A DNA stretch of 64,000 nucleotides from Whitmania pigra (Eukaryota; Annelida; Clitellata; Hirudinida; Haemopidae). The stretch's first letter is position 1. The number at the start of each line of letters is the position of its first letter. Made by a program: the position numbers and the translations under genes. The stretch lies in assembly GCA_021613335.1 (NCBI GenBank), contig JAJTWR010000248.1, positions 1 through 64,000 of the forward strand. Reading direction: 5' to 3'. Under the pieces are notes generated by a model. The model saw only the letters and a program-made list of their open reading frames with translations. It was not told the origin of the DNA and searched no databases. Below are positions 11,266 through 22,137 of the stretch, piece by piece.

Positions 11266-11451
11266 TTAAATTAATTTGTTTTCCATAGATGTCACGTTAG
11301 TACGTAGAGTGTTTTTAACAAACTTAAGCTGGCTATGTTTTCTCTCATTAGTCGCAACGGAAAATCCGGCTGTTATAACAAATCGAACGAATTTAAATGC
11401 CTGCTTGAGTGAGAATTTATGTTCATTTGCAGGCATCAAGATATCAGTCAT
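11266..11451 (-). pseudogene. hAT transposase dimerisation-domain relic
   Basis: On the minus strand the 61-residue frame contains GFSVATNERKHSQLKFVKN followed by LRTNVTSMENKL. This is the hAT C-terminal dimerisation motif (normally S..ERSFS.LK.IKN.LRS.M). The serine-phenylalanine core is degraded. No terminal repeats found nearby. Confidence 0.6.
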
Positions 11452-12170
11452 TGTTTGTTTATACTGCTGGCATCCAATTTAGCCTTTGGTAGAAACAGTT
11501 GCAGGGCGTTTTCAATATTTCCGATTGTCAAGTTATTTTTGGAAAATGGTGTCTTGAATATTACAATGGAGTTGCAACTTGAAGTGAGTTTTAGAGCGAA
11601 AATAACAATTTTCTACAAGAGTAAAGCTATCGGACGTCCGCTGGGTGATGTAAATATAAATAACAACAAGCAAGTATGGGCAGCCGGGTAATAAAGTGTA
11701 AATAAACAAATGTGGCCGGTTGTTGATATATTGATGTATTTTTGGATATGGGGATAATCTCAAAGCTAACAAAAATGTCTGAAATATGGTGTACTGAAAA
11801 AAATGTGTTTATAAAAACAATTGCAATTATGTTTAGTTAATTGACAATTTTAACTTTTTGTTAAGTTGCGGTGTCCTTAGCAAAATGTCGATCTTTTGAA
11901 TATAACTGGAGATTAATAAGACATTACGATTATTGACGTCTTCCTTTAAACATTTTAAAAATTAAAAAGAAAATAAGAAATCATCAAAATAAAGTTAACT
12001 AGAATCTCAAGCGTAGTTATGTAGTGACGGCACATCTCTATTTGCGCGCACAGAAACCAAACAAAATTTGAATTAGAAGACGCTTTTTCTCTTTGGGGGT
12101 CGTCCACAAAGACGTCCACAATAAATCTTAACTGTAATTTTTAATTTGTCACAATTTCTTAGACATCCTC
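11452..12170. other. Intergenic, nothing recognised
   Basis: No exon or RNA gene seen up to the hAT-D target duplication at 12171. Confidence 0.4.
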
Positions 12171-12879
12171 CTCCTCGACAGTGACGCCGAGAGGGGGGGG
12201 GGCAGGTGGGGTCAGTGCCAGGGGGCCCGCATCTGTATGGGGCCCGGCCGGTCCGATCATGTCAATTTTTGCACGTCTCTTCGTTTACCGTAGGCGACAG
12301 AACATAATGTCCTAATAGTCCCATAGTTTTACATACTGTAAAATACTTTTATATACTGCCGAACGAACAGTCCATTTCACGTAGGGTGTATAAACTCTGT
12401 ATTCTGATGTGAGACGCTAGGGTAAGATGGTGTGGGACGCCCACACCATTTTAGGCGAAACGGACCATTACAGATTTGATTTGTGTTGTTCCCTAGCAGG
12501 AAAGGTTTGATTTACCATCACTTCTATTTCTGTGGAGTTATACACACTAGATTACTGCTAAAGTTGATTTTTGGTCTAAAGGATGTAAAAATCTTACATA
12601 TTTAATTTGTCAAACTATCACGATATTGAAAGAGCAAATCCATAATATATATATATAATAAATAAAAACAGCTATGTTATTGTGTCATTTAATAATGGCG
12701 TCATAACTAGGAAAAACGCCCACTTCGAGTCAACCATTTTATAACGCTTTCTTGCAATTTACATAATCGCATTGGACGTCATTTCTGTACCACATATTAG
12801 GTTACAAACCTAACCGTTCATGAAATTTTCTCATATAACTGATGCAGTCGAAAAGTCGGCGCGTGTTGAGCGCAGCGTT

Positions 12880-13278
12880 TATTGCACGACAGGGCTGTGC
12901 CCGTAGAAGTTGATGCATCACTTACTCTAGAAGGGAAATTGGTGGGAATTCCATGGATACAGTCGGCCTCTTAGAAATTCAGTCGATATGCTGTTGAATG
13001 AGTCTGTCGCCATGCTGAACCGTCTACACGCTTTGAAAATCGATAAACTGTTTCCAAAGGTTGTCATTCTGATACGTATCTTCTGCCTCTACCGTTGCTC
13101 AAGCAGAACGATCTTTCATCACATTTGCCCGAGTTAAAAATGTTATGAGATAATGTGTCAAGAACGCCTGACCAGCCTTGGAATGCCGGCAGTGGAATGT
13201 CGACTTGCAAGAACGATTGATTACAACAGTATAATTGAACTGTCTGCACGCAGAAAAGCCCGCAAAGTTTTGTTGTAG
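12880..13278 (+). pseudogene. Transposase relic of hAT-D
   Basis: Short frames with stops encode STVAQAERSF, FARVKNVMR and, after a shift, LARTIDYNSI and the end RKARKVLL with stop at 13276. This is the hAT dimerisation domain, of the same family as hAT-C, which ends RKARKVCL. Confidence 0.65.
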
Positions 13279-13696
13279 CCATCTCTCTTACATCTCTAGC
13301 TTAATCTCCATCGAAACACCAGTTTGCCTAGTGCACACAAATCTGTACACGTAGCATGTGGCTGGTTATCTTTGGCTAAGGCTGTATGGTGTAACGGTCG
13401 TTGCAGGTAAGGACACAATTATGATGAAATGAAAAACTCACAAAAAATAGGATCACCGATGATTAGAGTTGGCTAATTTAAAGCGCCTCGCTGCGTGTTT
13501 GACCACCAAAAATTACTACTTTCATTTTGATTAACTGTAAAACAAATAAATTCAAATTAGATGACGAACAGCGTTTACCTTTGCAAAAGTCATTTCTATA
13601 TTTTAATTTAGCACCATGTATGCACGAATGTTGAACCTTGATAGTAACATTTACCTCGATTTACATGTTTTATTATAGCGACAAAATTTCTAAATA

Positions 13697-14290
13697 CAGT
13701 CAATTCCGGATATAGTCACGTCCAAAACTGTAGGCTGTTGACTTGACTATAACCGAATGTTTACTATAATCGAAAATAGTAAGCTACGGATGGTTTACAC
13801 TGTGCAAGAGATCAGCTTGACTGTTTCCGAAACTTGACTGTAACCCAGAGGCCTAGCCTGGGTATTTTGCGCCCGGGGGCAAACTATAGAATTGGCGCCC
13901 TTTTCCATGTCTATATATTTACTGTATTACACTACATTTGAAATTGAAATAAAAATCAGATTTTAATGGCACAAGGCATCCATTTAAAAGTAAAAAAACG
14001 TTCTACAAATAGTAGCGCATGCTTCACCCAATCAGTCACAGTCTAAGATGATTTACATGCATAGTAGTCTAATACTGTCTAAAATAGATTTAATTTTCTT
14101 GAATTAACAGTTGCAAACTGATCAATAACGTCATCAAAGTCTTTTTTCTCAAGCGTTTCTCTGTCTATACTAAGAAGAGCAAGATCACTGAGACGATCCT
14201 GTCCCATTGATGCATTAAGCCTCATTTTGGCGCCCCCCCTTAGCTACGCCTCTGCTGTAACCGACTCGACTATACCCGGAATTGACTATT
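13697..14290. mobile_element. Palindromic MITE (AGTCAATTCCGG ends) nested in hAT-D
   Basis: The left arm CAGTCAATTCCGGATATAGTC (13697, last base outside the perfect match) is matched by the reverse complement of GACTATACCCGGAATTGACT (~14271-14290). Without its own inner insertion it would be ~180 bp. The ends resemble Tc1/mariner-pogo type termini, but a clean TA duplication is not visible. Confidence 0.65.
13846..14254. mobile_element. hAT-type MITE nested in the palindromic MITE
   Basis: 409 bp with ends CAGAGGCCTAGCCTGGG and (reverse complement) CAGAGGCGTAGCTAAGG. Flanked by CTGTAACC at 13838..13845 and CTGTAACC at 14255..14262, a perfect 8-bp duplication. No transposase frame. Confidence 0.85.
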
Positions 14291-14359
14291 TTGACAAGGG
14301 GCCCGCAATGATGTCCTGCCCTGGGGCCCTTGTTGGCTCTCGGCGCCCCTGCTCCTCGA

Positions 14360-15402
14360 GCATGACATACTTTATGGACGTACCCAAATGTCAATAAAAT
14401 AATATTTAAAAAATTAAAATAAAATCATTAAAACATATACATTTCTAAAATTTAAAAATTATTTCGTTTTTATTCAACAAAAATAATTGCCCTCCCCCTT
14501 CAGCATTAGTATGCTTTAGAAGCGCTCCACCATTTGCGGGCGTTTTTTATGAATGACCCCTTTTGTCTTAAGGTTGACTCAGACCAAGGGCTAATTTTTT
14601 TTTATTTTTTCAGATCGATTCTGTTGAGTTTATCGTAATCGAGACAATAGGAAATCGAGAGTATAGTGTGTTTATAAGTGAACAATATTGAAATGAATAT
14701 ATTAGCGTAAAATTGCGTTCAAATTCTTTTAATACTACATTCTAAAGTACAAGTACTACATTTAAATATCACCGATGACTTGGAGACCAACATGTCTGAA
14801 GTTGAAATTCTAACTACATATATTTAGCAAGATATTAATAAAAATGTGTTTAAAACAAACATTCATTTTCGTTTAAGAATAATTTTAAAAATTTATAGGT
14901 AATTACAATCTAACTAATATTATAATCACAGAAAAAAACTTTTAAACTTCATATTTAGAAAGATATAACAAATGATCTGCAACACTGCATAAAAGTGCCT
15001 AAAATCTCGACTTCAACCAATTTTAGAAAGCCCATTCTGTTACACATGTTAGAATATGAAGTTTTCTTTCATATTCCGCAATTTGAACTTCCAATTTAAA
15101 TTCGTTTGAGAGATATTCACGATAAAGTAGTCAATAGCGAAACTTGCACGACTTGATATTTCAAATCTACTAGTGAGCGACATAAACCTTGGAGACATTT
15201 TCATAATCTGGTTTATAATAAAAATAATAATATTTTCAAATAGCATGAAATAATAGAGTCTCATAAAACAATAATTTTATGTACACATTTAATTGGCAAA
15301 ATAACGGGTTTATTATTGGCTATGTTGTAGCTACATTGCCAAGTTTTAAAAATGTTATTTTAAACATTATTTTTAACGTAAAAGACTTTTAAAACAAGAA
15401 AG
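14360..15402. other. AT-rich intergenic sequence
   Basis: Nothing recognised; frames are short and low-complexity. Confidence 0.4.
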
Positions 15403-15574
15403 GTTTTCCGTTATAGCAAACCTACTTTTTCCAGGATCTCATTGAAATGGGTTTATTCGTTCCGCATAATTAATGCGAATCTTAGCCTAAACTCAAAATT
15501 TTTAGTTGATTCAATTTATTATTATTAATTACAAATCAAAAAAATTAATAAAATGATGTAAATAATAATAATAA

Positions 15575-15602
15575 TAATGATAATAATAATAATAATAATA
15601 AT

Positions 15603-15633
<31 letters not shown>

Positions 15634-16265
15634 CAATGACAATGACAATGACAATGACAATGACAATGGACAATGACAATGGCAATGGCAATGGCAATGG
15701 CAATGGCAATGGCCAATGGCAATGGCAATGGCAATGGCAATGGCAATGGCAATGGCAATGGCAATGGCAATGGCAATGGCAATGGCAATGGCAACGGCAA
15801 TGGCAACGGCAATGGCAACGGCAATGGCAACGGCAATGGCAACGGCAATGGCAACGGCAATGGCAACGGCAATGGCAACGGCAATGGCAACGGCAATGGC
15901 AACGGCAATGGCAACGGCAATGGCAACGGCAATGGCAACGGCAATGGCAACGGCAATGGCAACGGCAATGGCAACGGCAATGGCAACGGCAATGGCAACG
16001 GCAATGGCAACGGCAATGGCAACGGCAATGGCAACGGCAATGGCAACGGCAATGGCAACGGCAATGGCAACGGCAATGGCAACGGCAATGGCAACGGCAA
16101 TGGCAACGGCAATGGCAACGGCAATGGCAACGGCAATGGCAACGGCAATGGCAACGGCAATGGCAACGGCAATGGCAACGGCAATGGCAACGGCAATGGC
16201 AACGGCAATGGCAACGGCAATGGCAACGGCAACGGCAATGACAATGACAATGGCAATGGCAATGG
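15575..16265. repeat. Hexanucleotide array with 12-bp higher-order unit
   Basis: The array grades from (AAT)n through (GACAAT)n and (GGCAAT)n to a long, nearly pure run of the dodecamer GGCAACGGCAAT from ~15790 to ~16230 (about 36 copies). Long frames through it are artefacts of composition. Confidence 0.95.
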
Positions 16266-16422
16266 TTTTCCGTTATAGCAAACCTACTTTTTCCAGGATC
16301 TCATTGAAATGGGTTTATTCGTTCCGCATAATTAATGCGAATCTTAGCCTAAACTCAAAATTTGTAGTTGATTCAATTTATTATTATTAATTACAAATCA
16401 AAAAAATTAATAAAATGATGTA

Positions 16423-16424
<2 letters not shown>

Positions 16425-16466
<42 letters not shown>

Positions 16467-16536
16467 CAATGACAATGACAATGACAATGACAATGGCAAT
16501 GGCAATGGCAATGGCAATGGCAATGGCAACGGCAAT

Positions 16537-16607
<71 letters not shown>

Positions 16608-16632
16608 TGACAATGACAATGACAATGACAAC

Positions 16633-16698
<66 letters not shown>

Positions 16699-16772
16699 TA
16701 TAATAATAATATAATATAATAATAATATATAATAATAATAATATAATAATAAATAATAATAATAATAATAAT
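16425..16772. repeat. AAT / GACAAT / GGCAAC microsatellite, left flank of the Dong-like LINE
   Basis: Shorter version of the array, ending in ~150 bp of interrupted (AAT)n that abuts the 5' end of the retrotransposon. Confidence 0.9.
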
Positions 16773-16935
16773 AATCGTTATCGCTCAGCTGAATTGTTTT
16801 CGTGCTGAGAAATCCGAGTGATTCTTGCTTAATATTCGATAAATTTGCGTACAATTTGTTGAAATAAGCATTAATTGATTATCCTAACGGATATTTACTT
16901 TCTCGGTTAGTTTAGTTACGTATATTTCAAGAACA

Positions 16936-17924
16936 ATGGCCGAAGGTGTTCGGACCAGAAGAGACGTTAAGTTTGAGGTTGAAATTGCATCGAAATTAGG
17001 GCTACATTTGTGCGAAAAGTGCTGCAAAGAAAATGTGGATCAAATTAAAAGACTAGCTAGCTCCTCGAAGTTGGAAGAAACTACAGAGATGATTTTGAGT
17101 GACATACACGATTTGACAACCGAAGTAAAAAAAATCACCATTGAAAGAACAGAAAGAGAAGACAAATTAAATGGACAATTGACAGAATGGAAAAATAAGT
17201 TAGAAAAGATGAGCGCTGAATTTTTGGAGTTAAAGCAAAAATTTGACAGATTTGTGAATTCAAACACAGAGAAAGAAATCAAATGGTCCAATGGATTTGA
17301 CCAATTAAGTACTAAAGTTGAAAGTTTAAAAGTCCCAGACATAACAGACAAAGAATTAACAAAAAGATGGTCTGACTTATTCAGGGAGAATGTTGCTGAA
17401 ATTAAAGATGATATGAAAACTGTGCAAAGGACATCAGTTATGATGCAAAACAATCAATGGACATTACAGCAGACAGAAGCTCTAGAAGGAACAATTTAGT
17501 TATTTATAACTTGCCAGAGGATGAAAAAGAGGCCAAGTGTAAAGATAAAGATTGCCTTGTTGAATTGGCTAAAGAGTTTGGCCTGGAGTTTGATTACAAT
17601 AGAGATGTTTCCTCCATGGCTAGAATGGGTAGGAAAAGTGAAGACAGAAACAGATGCAGACCACTGATGGTCAAGTTTTATAGTTACACAACAAAGAATA
17701 TGATTCTTGAAAGTTGTTACAAACTCAAAAAGATGCAGAAGTTTAAATCATTAATTGTAAGCCATGACCTCTCCAAAGAAGATAGGGAGCAGTGTAGAAT
17801 GCTGATAAAAAAGGCTAAGCAGGAAAAAGAAAAATCAGGTGAGGTTGAAAAGTTTATTTACAAAGTCAGAGGAGATCCAGGGTCCTTCTATGTTGTCACA
17901 GTTAGAAGGCCAAATTTTTTGTAA
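16936..17924 (+). CDS. Dong-like LINE ORF1: coiled coil plus RRM-like RNA-binding domain (one frameshift)
   Basis: Starts ATG at 16936 (MAEGVRTRRD) with a CEKCCKE cysteine cluster and then a long heptad-rich helix to ~17430. The frame shifts near 17457 and continues as SSRRNNLVIYNLPED, RPLMVKF, KNMILESCYK, SHDLSKEDREQC and YKVRGDPG, ending at TAA 17922-17924. Known: this layout is that of CR1/L1-type ORF1 chaperones. R4/Dong elements are generally described with a single ORF. The same motifs in the same order occur in the CR1-like LINE at 6038-6553. Its stop codon overlaps the ORF2 start (TAATG). Confidence 0.75.
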
Positions 17925-20900
17925 TGAAAGAGTCAAAAGCAAATAGTGAAATGAAAAGAGACAGCAAGATAAATACAACACCCTGTGCTAGCATCTCACA
18001 GAACAGAAGACAGAAATGGACAAAAGAACAATATAAAGAAATTATCTGGGCATATCATTACGCAATAAAGACTGGAAACGAAGGAGTAACTTCGGATACA
18101 TATAAAATATGGAGAGAAAGAAACCCTGACATCTTCCCAGGAATGAATGCAAAAAATCTGAGTAACCAAAGGCGGTTCATTATAAAAGAAAACAAACTCA
18201 CAGCATCAGAGATAGAAGAAATCGTTTCTGATATTGAGTCCAAGATCTTGAATAACAATATTGGTGCTGAAGATAATTCAACAAGGTACCTGAGAGCTGA
18301 TGTGCAAATGGTTGATACAGTTGAAAGTAACAATGCTGAACAATCAGGTATGGAAGAATTGTTGGATATGGAAAATAAAATTACTGCACGTTTGAATGAG
18401 ATCAAAAAGTATGAAATCTGTGATAGAAAATGCCTAAGCAAAATCAAAAACATAAAACGGACTACCAAAAAAATAGAATTAGCAAATAAAGTCCTTAGCA
18501 AACTTGCAGCTGAAAAAAGCTTGAATATCACAGAAATAAATGAACTAATGTATGCCACAGCTGCAGTGATTGCAAATGTGAAAACTGAACAACCAAAAAT
18601 TCAGGTGAGAGGCACGGGATGGAGAGAAAGAATCCAAAAAGTGATTAATGAATTTAGAAAAGACCTGTCATACATAAAGGAATTTAAACAAAGGAAATCT
18701 GATAAAAAAAGTAAAGTTGAAGCCAGGATGAAAGTATTATTAGATAAAGCATCATTGTCAAAAAATCAAATTAATGAGTTAGAACAAAATATAAAGATGA
18801 AACTACAAGCCAAGGCCCAGAGACTACGAAGATATACTAAAAGAAGTGAACAGTATCAACAAAACAAAACATTTAAAAATGATGCCAAAAGATTTTTTAT
18901 AGAGAAATGACTTCAAACCAAATTAAAGTTACTGACCCACCTGACAAGGAAGGAATTGAAAAGTTCTGGAAAGGAATATTAGAAAAAGAAGTTAGCCATA
19001 ACTCCGAAGCAAATTGGATTAGTGATGAAGAAGCACTATACATTGAAATAAATCAACTTGAATGGAAAGAACTTGAAATAAATGAATTGACAACAGTGAT
19101 CAATTCTCTCACAACTGGAAGGCACCAGGAATTGATAAAGTTCATAACTTTTGGTTAAAGTATCTGACATCACTACACAAACAGTTGTTATGGGCATTTA
19201 ATAAGATATTGAAAGAACCAGACAACATGCCTGGATGGATGACGGAAGGAACTGCATATTTAATACCAAAATCCAGAGAAACCAGAAATCCCAAAAATTA
19301 TAGGCCCATAGCATGCTTGCCGACTACATATAAAATATTGACAGGAATCCTATGCAACCGAATATACAGTCATCTCCAAAATAATCAGATATTGCCAGAA
19401 GAACAAAAAGGTTGCAGAAAAGGAAGCAGAGGATGTAAAGACAGTTTAATGATTAGTCAAATGATTATGCAGAAGACAAAAAAAGGCAAACACGATTTAA
19501 ATGTTGCATGGATCGATTACAAAAAGGCGTTTGACCATACCTGGATTACCCATGTTATGAGCATATTCAAAGTTTCTGATGTCATCAGAAGATTTATGGA
19601 AAAATCTATGTTGCAGTGGCGCCTGACCTTGATATTGTATCATGAGGGAGGATATATAAAAACAGATAAAATCTCTATTAGAAGAGGCATATATCAGGGA
19701 GATTCGCTGTCACCGTTGATATTCTGTATGGCTATGATCCCGCTTTCGAGAAGTCTTAATGCCGCAAAAATTGGCTACAAACAAGGAAAAGAAGAAATCA
19801 GTCATCTATTCTATATGGACGATCTAAAGATATTTGCCAAAGATCACGAAAGTATGGAAAAGTGCATTAAAATTGTTGAGGAATTTAGTGAAGGTATACG
19901 AATGGAATTTGGAATTGAAAAATGCGCAATTACTGAAATAAAAAAGGGCAAAGTTGCAAATGGGAAGGACATAATTATCAAGGAGGGAATTGTCATCCGA
20001 TCAAAAAACGGAGGAGTTCTATAAATATCTCGGCATGGATGAGAAAAGCGGCATAAAGGACAAGGATATGAAAGAGAAAGTGAAAAGGGAATATTTCTAT
20101 CGTGTGAAGAAAATATTGAAAACTCAACTAAGTTTCAGAAACAAAATTATGGCTATTAATAGCTTTGCCACACCAGTCATGACATATAGTTTTGGAATTT
20201 TACCGTGGCTTAAAAGTGAAATAGATAAACTTGACAGGAAAACAAGAAAAGTATTAACAATAAATGGAATGCATCACCCGAGAGCAGACGTAGACAGACT
20301 GTATGTCAAACGAAAGGAAGGAGGAAGAGGCTTGCTCGAACTGCAATCTCTTTATCGGCAAAGTATACTGAGCCTTGCAGTATATTTGCAGACAGAAAAT
20401 AGCAGACTGATCCAAAGTGTGAAAAAGTGGGATGACGTCAAAAAGAAATATTCATTGCAAAAGGAAGCCGATAAAATCAGGACAAAATACAAACTAACAA
20501 ATTTATCTGAAAATGGAAATCTTGTGTGTGAACTAAAAACAAAAATAGAAAATGAAAGGATCTCCAAAATAACATCCAAACCACTCCACGGCAGGTTCTT
20601 CAAACAGCTACAAGAAACACATATCAATAAAGAATTGACAGTAAAATGGCTAAACGATGGAAGAATGAAGGGAGAAACAGAAAGTCTTTTGATTGCTGCA
20701 CAAGATCAAGCCCTGAATACAAGATTTCACCAACGACATATTCTCCATCAGCCAGTTGCTAGTGTTTGCCGGTTATGCTTTAAAGCTGAAGAGCATATTA
20801 GTCACTTAGTGTCCGGGTGCGAGGCCCTAGCGGCAACGGAGTATTTGCAGAGGCATAACAGGGTGGCCGGGTATGTGCACTGGAGAATACTGATGCATCT

Positions 20901-21330
20901 TAAAGTACCAGTTGTTGAAAAATATTATCTGCACGAACCAGATAAAGTTGTAAAGACTGAAAATCAGGTGATCATGTGGGACCACGCGGTGACAACGGAT
21001 AGAAAAGTTGTGGCCAACAGGCCTGATATAATAGTTCTGGATAACAAAAGGAAAGCGTGCTTAATAATAGATATAGCCATACCCGACGATGTGAACGTTT
21101 CAAAAAAAGAAACTGAAAAAAAATTGAAGTACCAAGACATAAAAATTGAAATTTCCAGAATGTGGCAAGTGAAAGCAAGAGTCATCGCGGTGGTGGTTGG
21201 GGCACTAGGGACAGTTTCAGACAATTTTAGGAAGGAAATTGAAAGCATAGAGGCGGGGCTTGTGGCGGAGGAGATTCAAAGTATTGTGTTGATGGGGACA
21301 GCACGAATTTTACGAAAAGTTTTAGGATGA
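17924..21330 (+). pseudogene. Dong-like LINE ORF2: reverse transcriptase and restriction-like endonuclease (frameshifted)
   Basis: Segments in order: 17924-18910 (RRQKWTKEQYKEIIWAYHYA, a Myb-like N-terminus typical of R4, then helical), 18907-19158, ~19129-20024 (RT: YRPIACLPTTYKIL, IDYKKAFDHTW, RRGIYQGDSLSPLIFC, active site LFYMDDLKIFAKD), 19990-21330. The last holds the thumb, a CCHC motif CRLCFKAEEHISHLVSGC, and the restriction-like endonuclease core RPDIIVLDNKRKACLIIDIA with KYQDIKIEISRMWQVK. Known role: DNA nicking plus target-primed reverse transcription. The frame breaks at ~18908, ~19130 and ~20000 look like single-base indels: shifting frame restores WKAPGIDKVHNFW at the second one. 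Confidence 0.85.
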
Positions 21331-21660
21331 AGGAAATTTCTTTTTGTTTTGTTATAACTCGCAGTTATCGAGACAAAACTAACAGCTATCGCACAACTTT
21401 ATTACTTACAAGAACGACACAATAACTACACAAGAACTACCCTATGCAGCTATATGAACTAGGTGGAACAAAGGAAAGTTCCCGCTCCTAGCTCCTGCAG
21501 CCGCATAGGCTAATCAGCATGTGCACCCACAACATGTTTAGTTAAGAACAGCCATTGTTTTTCGTTTGTTTGTTTTTTTTTCTGTATGTTATTGCCTAAG
21601 GTCTCTGGAAGAGACTTGGCATTTTTTTTTGTCCCGGGACTCTCGAGATTTTTTTTGAAT
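21331..21660 (+). other. 3' UTR of the Dong-like LINE
   Basis: Non-coding run between the ORF2 stop and the (AAT)n flank, with T-rich blocks near 21575 and 21645 and a terminal GAATAAAAATAATAAT. Confidence 0.6.
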
Positions 21661-21679
21661 AAAAATAATAATAATAATA

Positions 21680-21737
<58 letters not shown>

Positions 21738-21738
21738 T
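21661..21738. repeat. (AAT)n microsatellite, right flank of the Dong-like LINE
   Basis: About 75 bp of AAT repeats with one interruption, followed by degraded GCCATTGTCATTATCATT units, the same motif family as on the left side. Confidence 0.9.
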
Positions 21739-21744
21739 GCCATT

Positions 21745-22137
21745 GTCATTATCATTATCATACGCATTATTATACGCATTTTTACCAACCCAAATTTTTC
21801 TTATGATTTTACTTCAATGAATAAACAATCACTTTCATTTTAAGGTTTCAATTGTTGCCGTTCATTGAAATTTGTTACAAATAATGTACTTTTTTTGCTC
21901 GTTTGGGATTGGTTACAAAATTATTTTTTATGACACGTATGACACGTATGAAAGAATCTTTACATAATTGTTAAACTGTGAATTTTACTGTTAACGAAAA
22001 TGAGAAAATTTATGATTATGTCAATGAAAAATGAAGAAACAAATGACTATAGAACGTGGTAAAACTGACTACTATTTTACAATGGAAGAGTAGTGACAAC
22101 ACATCTCCGCTATCACGTGTATAGTATAAAAATAATT
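21745..22137. other. Intergenic, nothing recognised
   Basis: AT-rich linker between microsatellite and satellite; no gene seen. Confidence 0.4.

Larger units (their letters stand above)
12179..14351 (+). mobile_element. hAT-D element with 8-bp target duplication
   Basis: The left end CAGTGACGCCGAGAGGGGGG (12179) and the right end, reverse complement CAGGGGCGCCGAGAGCC (14351), form short imperfect terminal inverted repeats. They are flanked by CTCCTCGA at 12171..12178 and CTCCTCGA at 14352..14359, the 8-bp duplication expected for hAT. Subterminal GGGGGCCCGC appears near both ends. It contains transposase debris and two later insertions. Confidence 0.85.
15403..16772 (+). repeat. Tandem duplication of a unique segment plus hexamer array
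   Basis: A ~180-bp single-copy segment beginning GGTTTTCCGTTATAGCAAAC occurs at ~15403 and again at 16264, each time followed by AAT, GATAAT, GACAAT and GGCAAT/GGCAAC repeats in the same order. The spacing is ~860 bp. The first copy carries a much longer hexamer array than the second. Confidence 0.85.
16775..21660 (+). mobile_element. R4/Dong-type (RLE) LINE with an extra ORF1, inserted in a TAA microsatellite
   Basis: About 4.9 kb. The left boundary is where (AAT)n gives way to CGTTATCGCTCAG; the right boundary is GAATAAAAATAATAAT, where (AAT)n resumes. It contains a 160-bp leader, an ORF1 (16936-17924), an ORF2 (17924-21330) with Myb-like, RT, CCHC and restriction-like endonuclease regions, and a ~330-bp 3' UTR. 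Known: Dong elements of insects insert between TAA repeats and belong to the R4 clade. Five frame changes make this copy inactive as written, but all domains remain. Confidence 0.85.

Noticed and set aside
15525..16390. Open frames of 200-245 codons rich in Pro-Leu, Asn-Gly or Gln-Trp
   Set aside because: They are translations of the hexamer array on both strands in several frames; no gene context.
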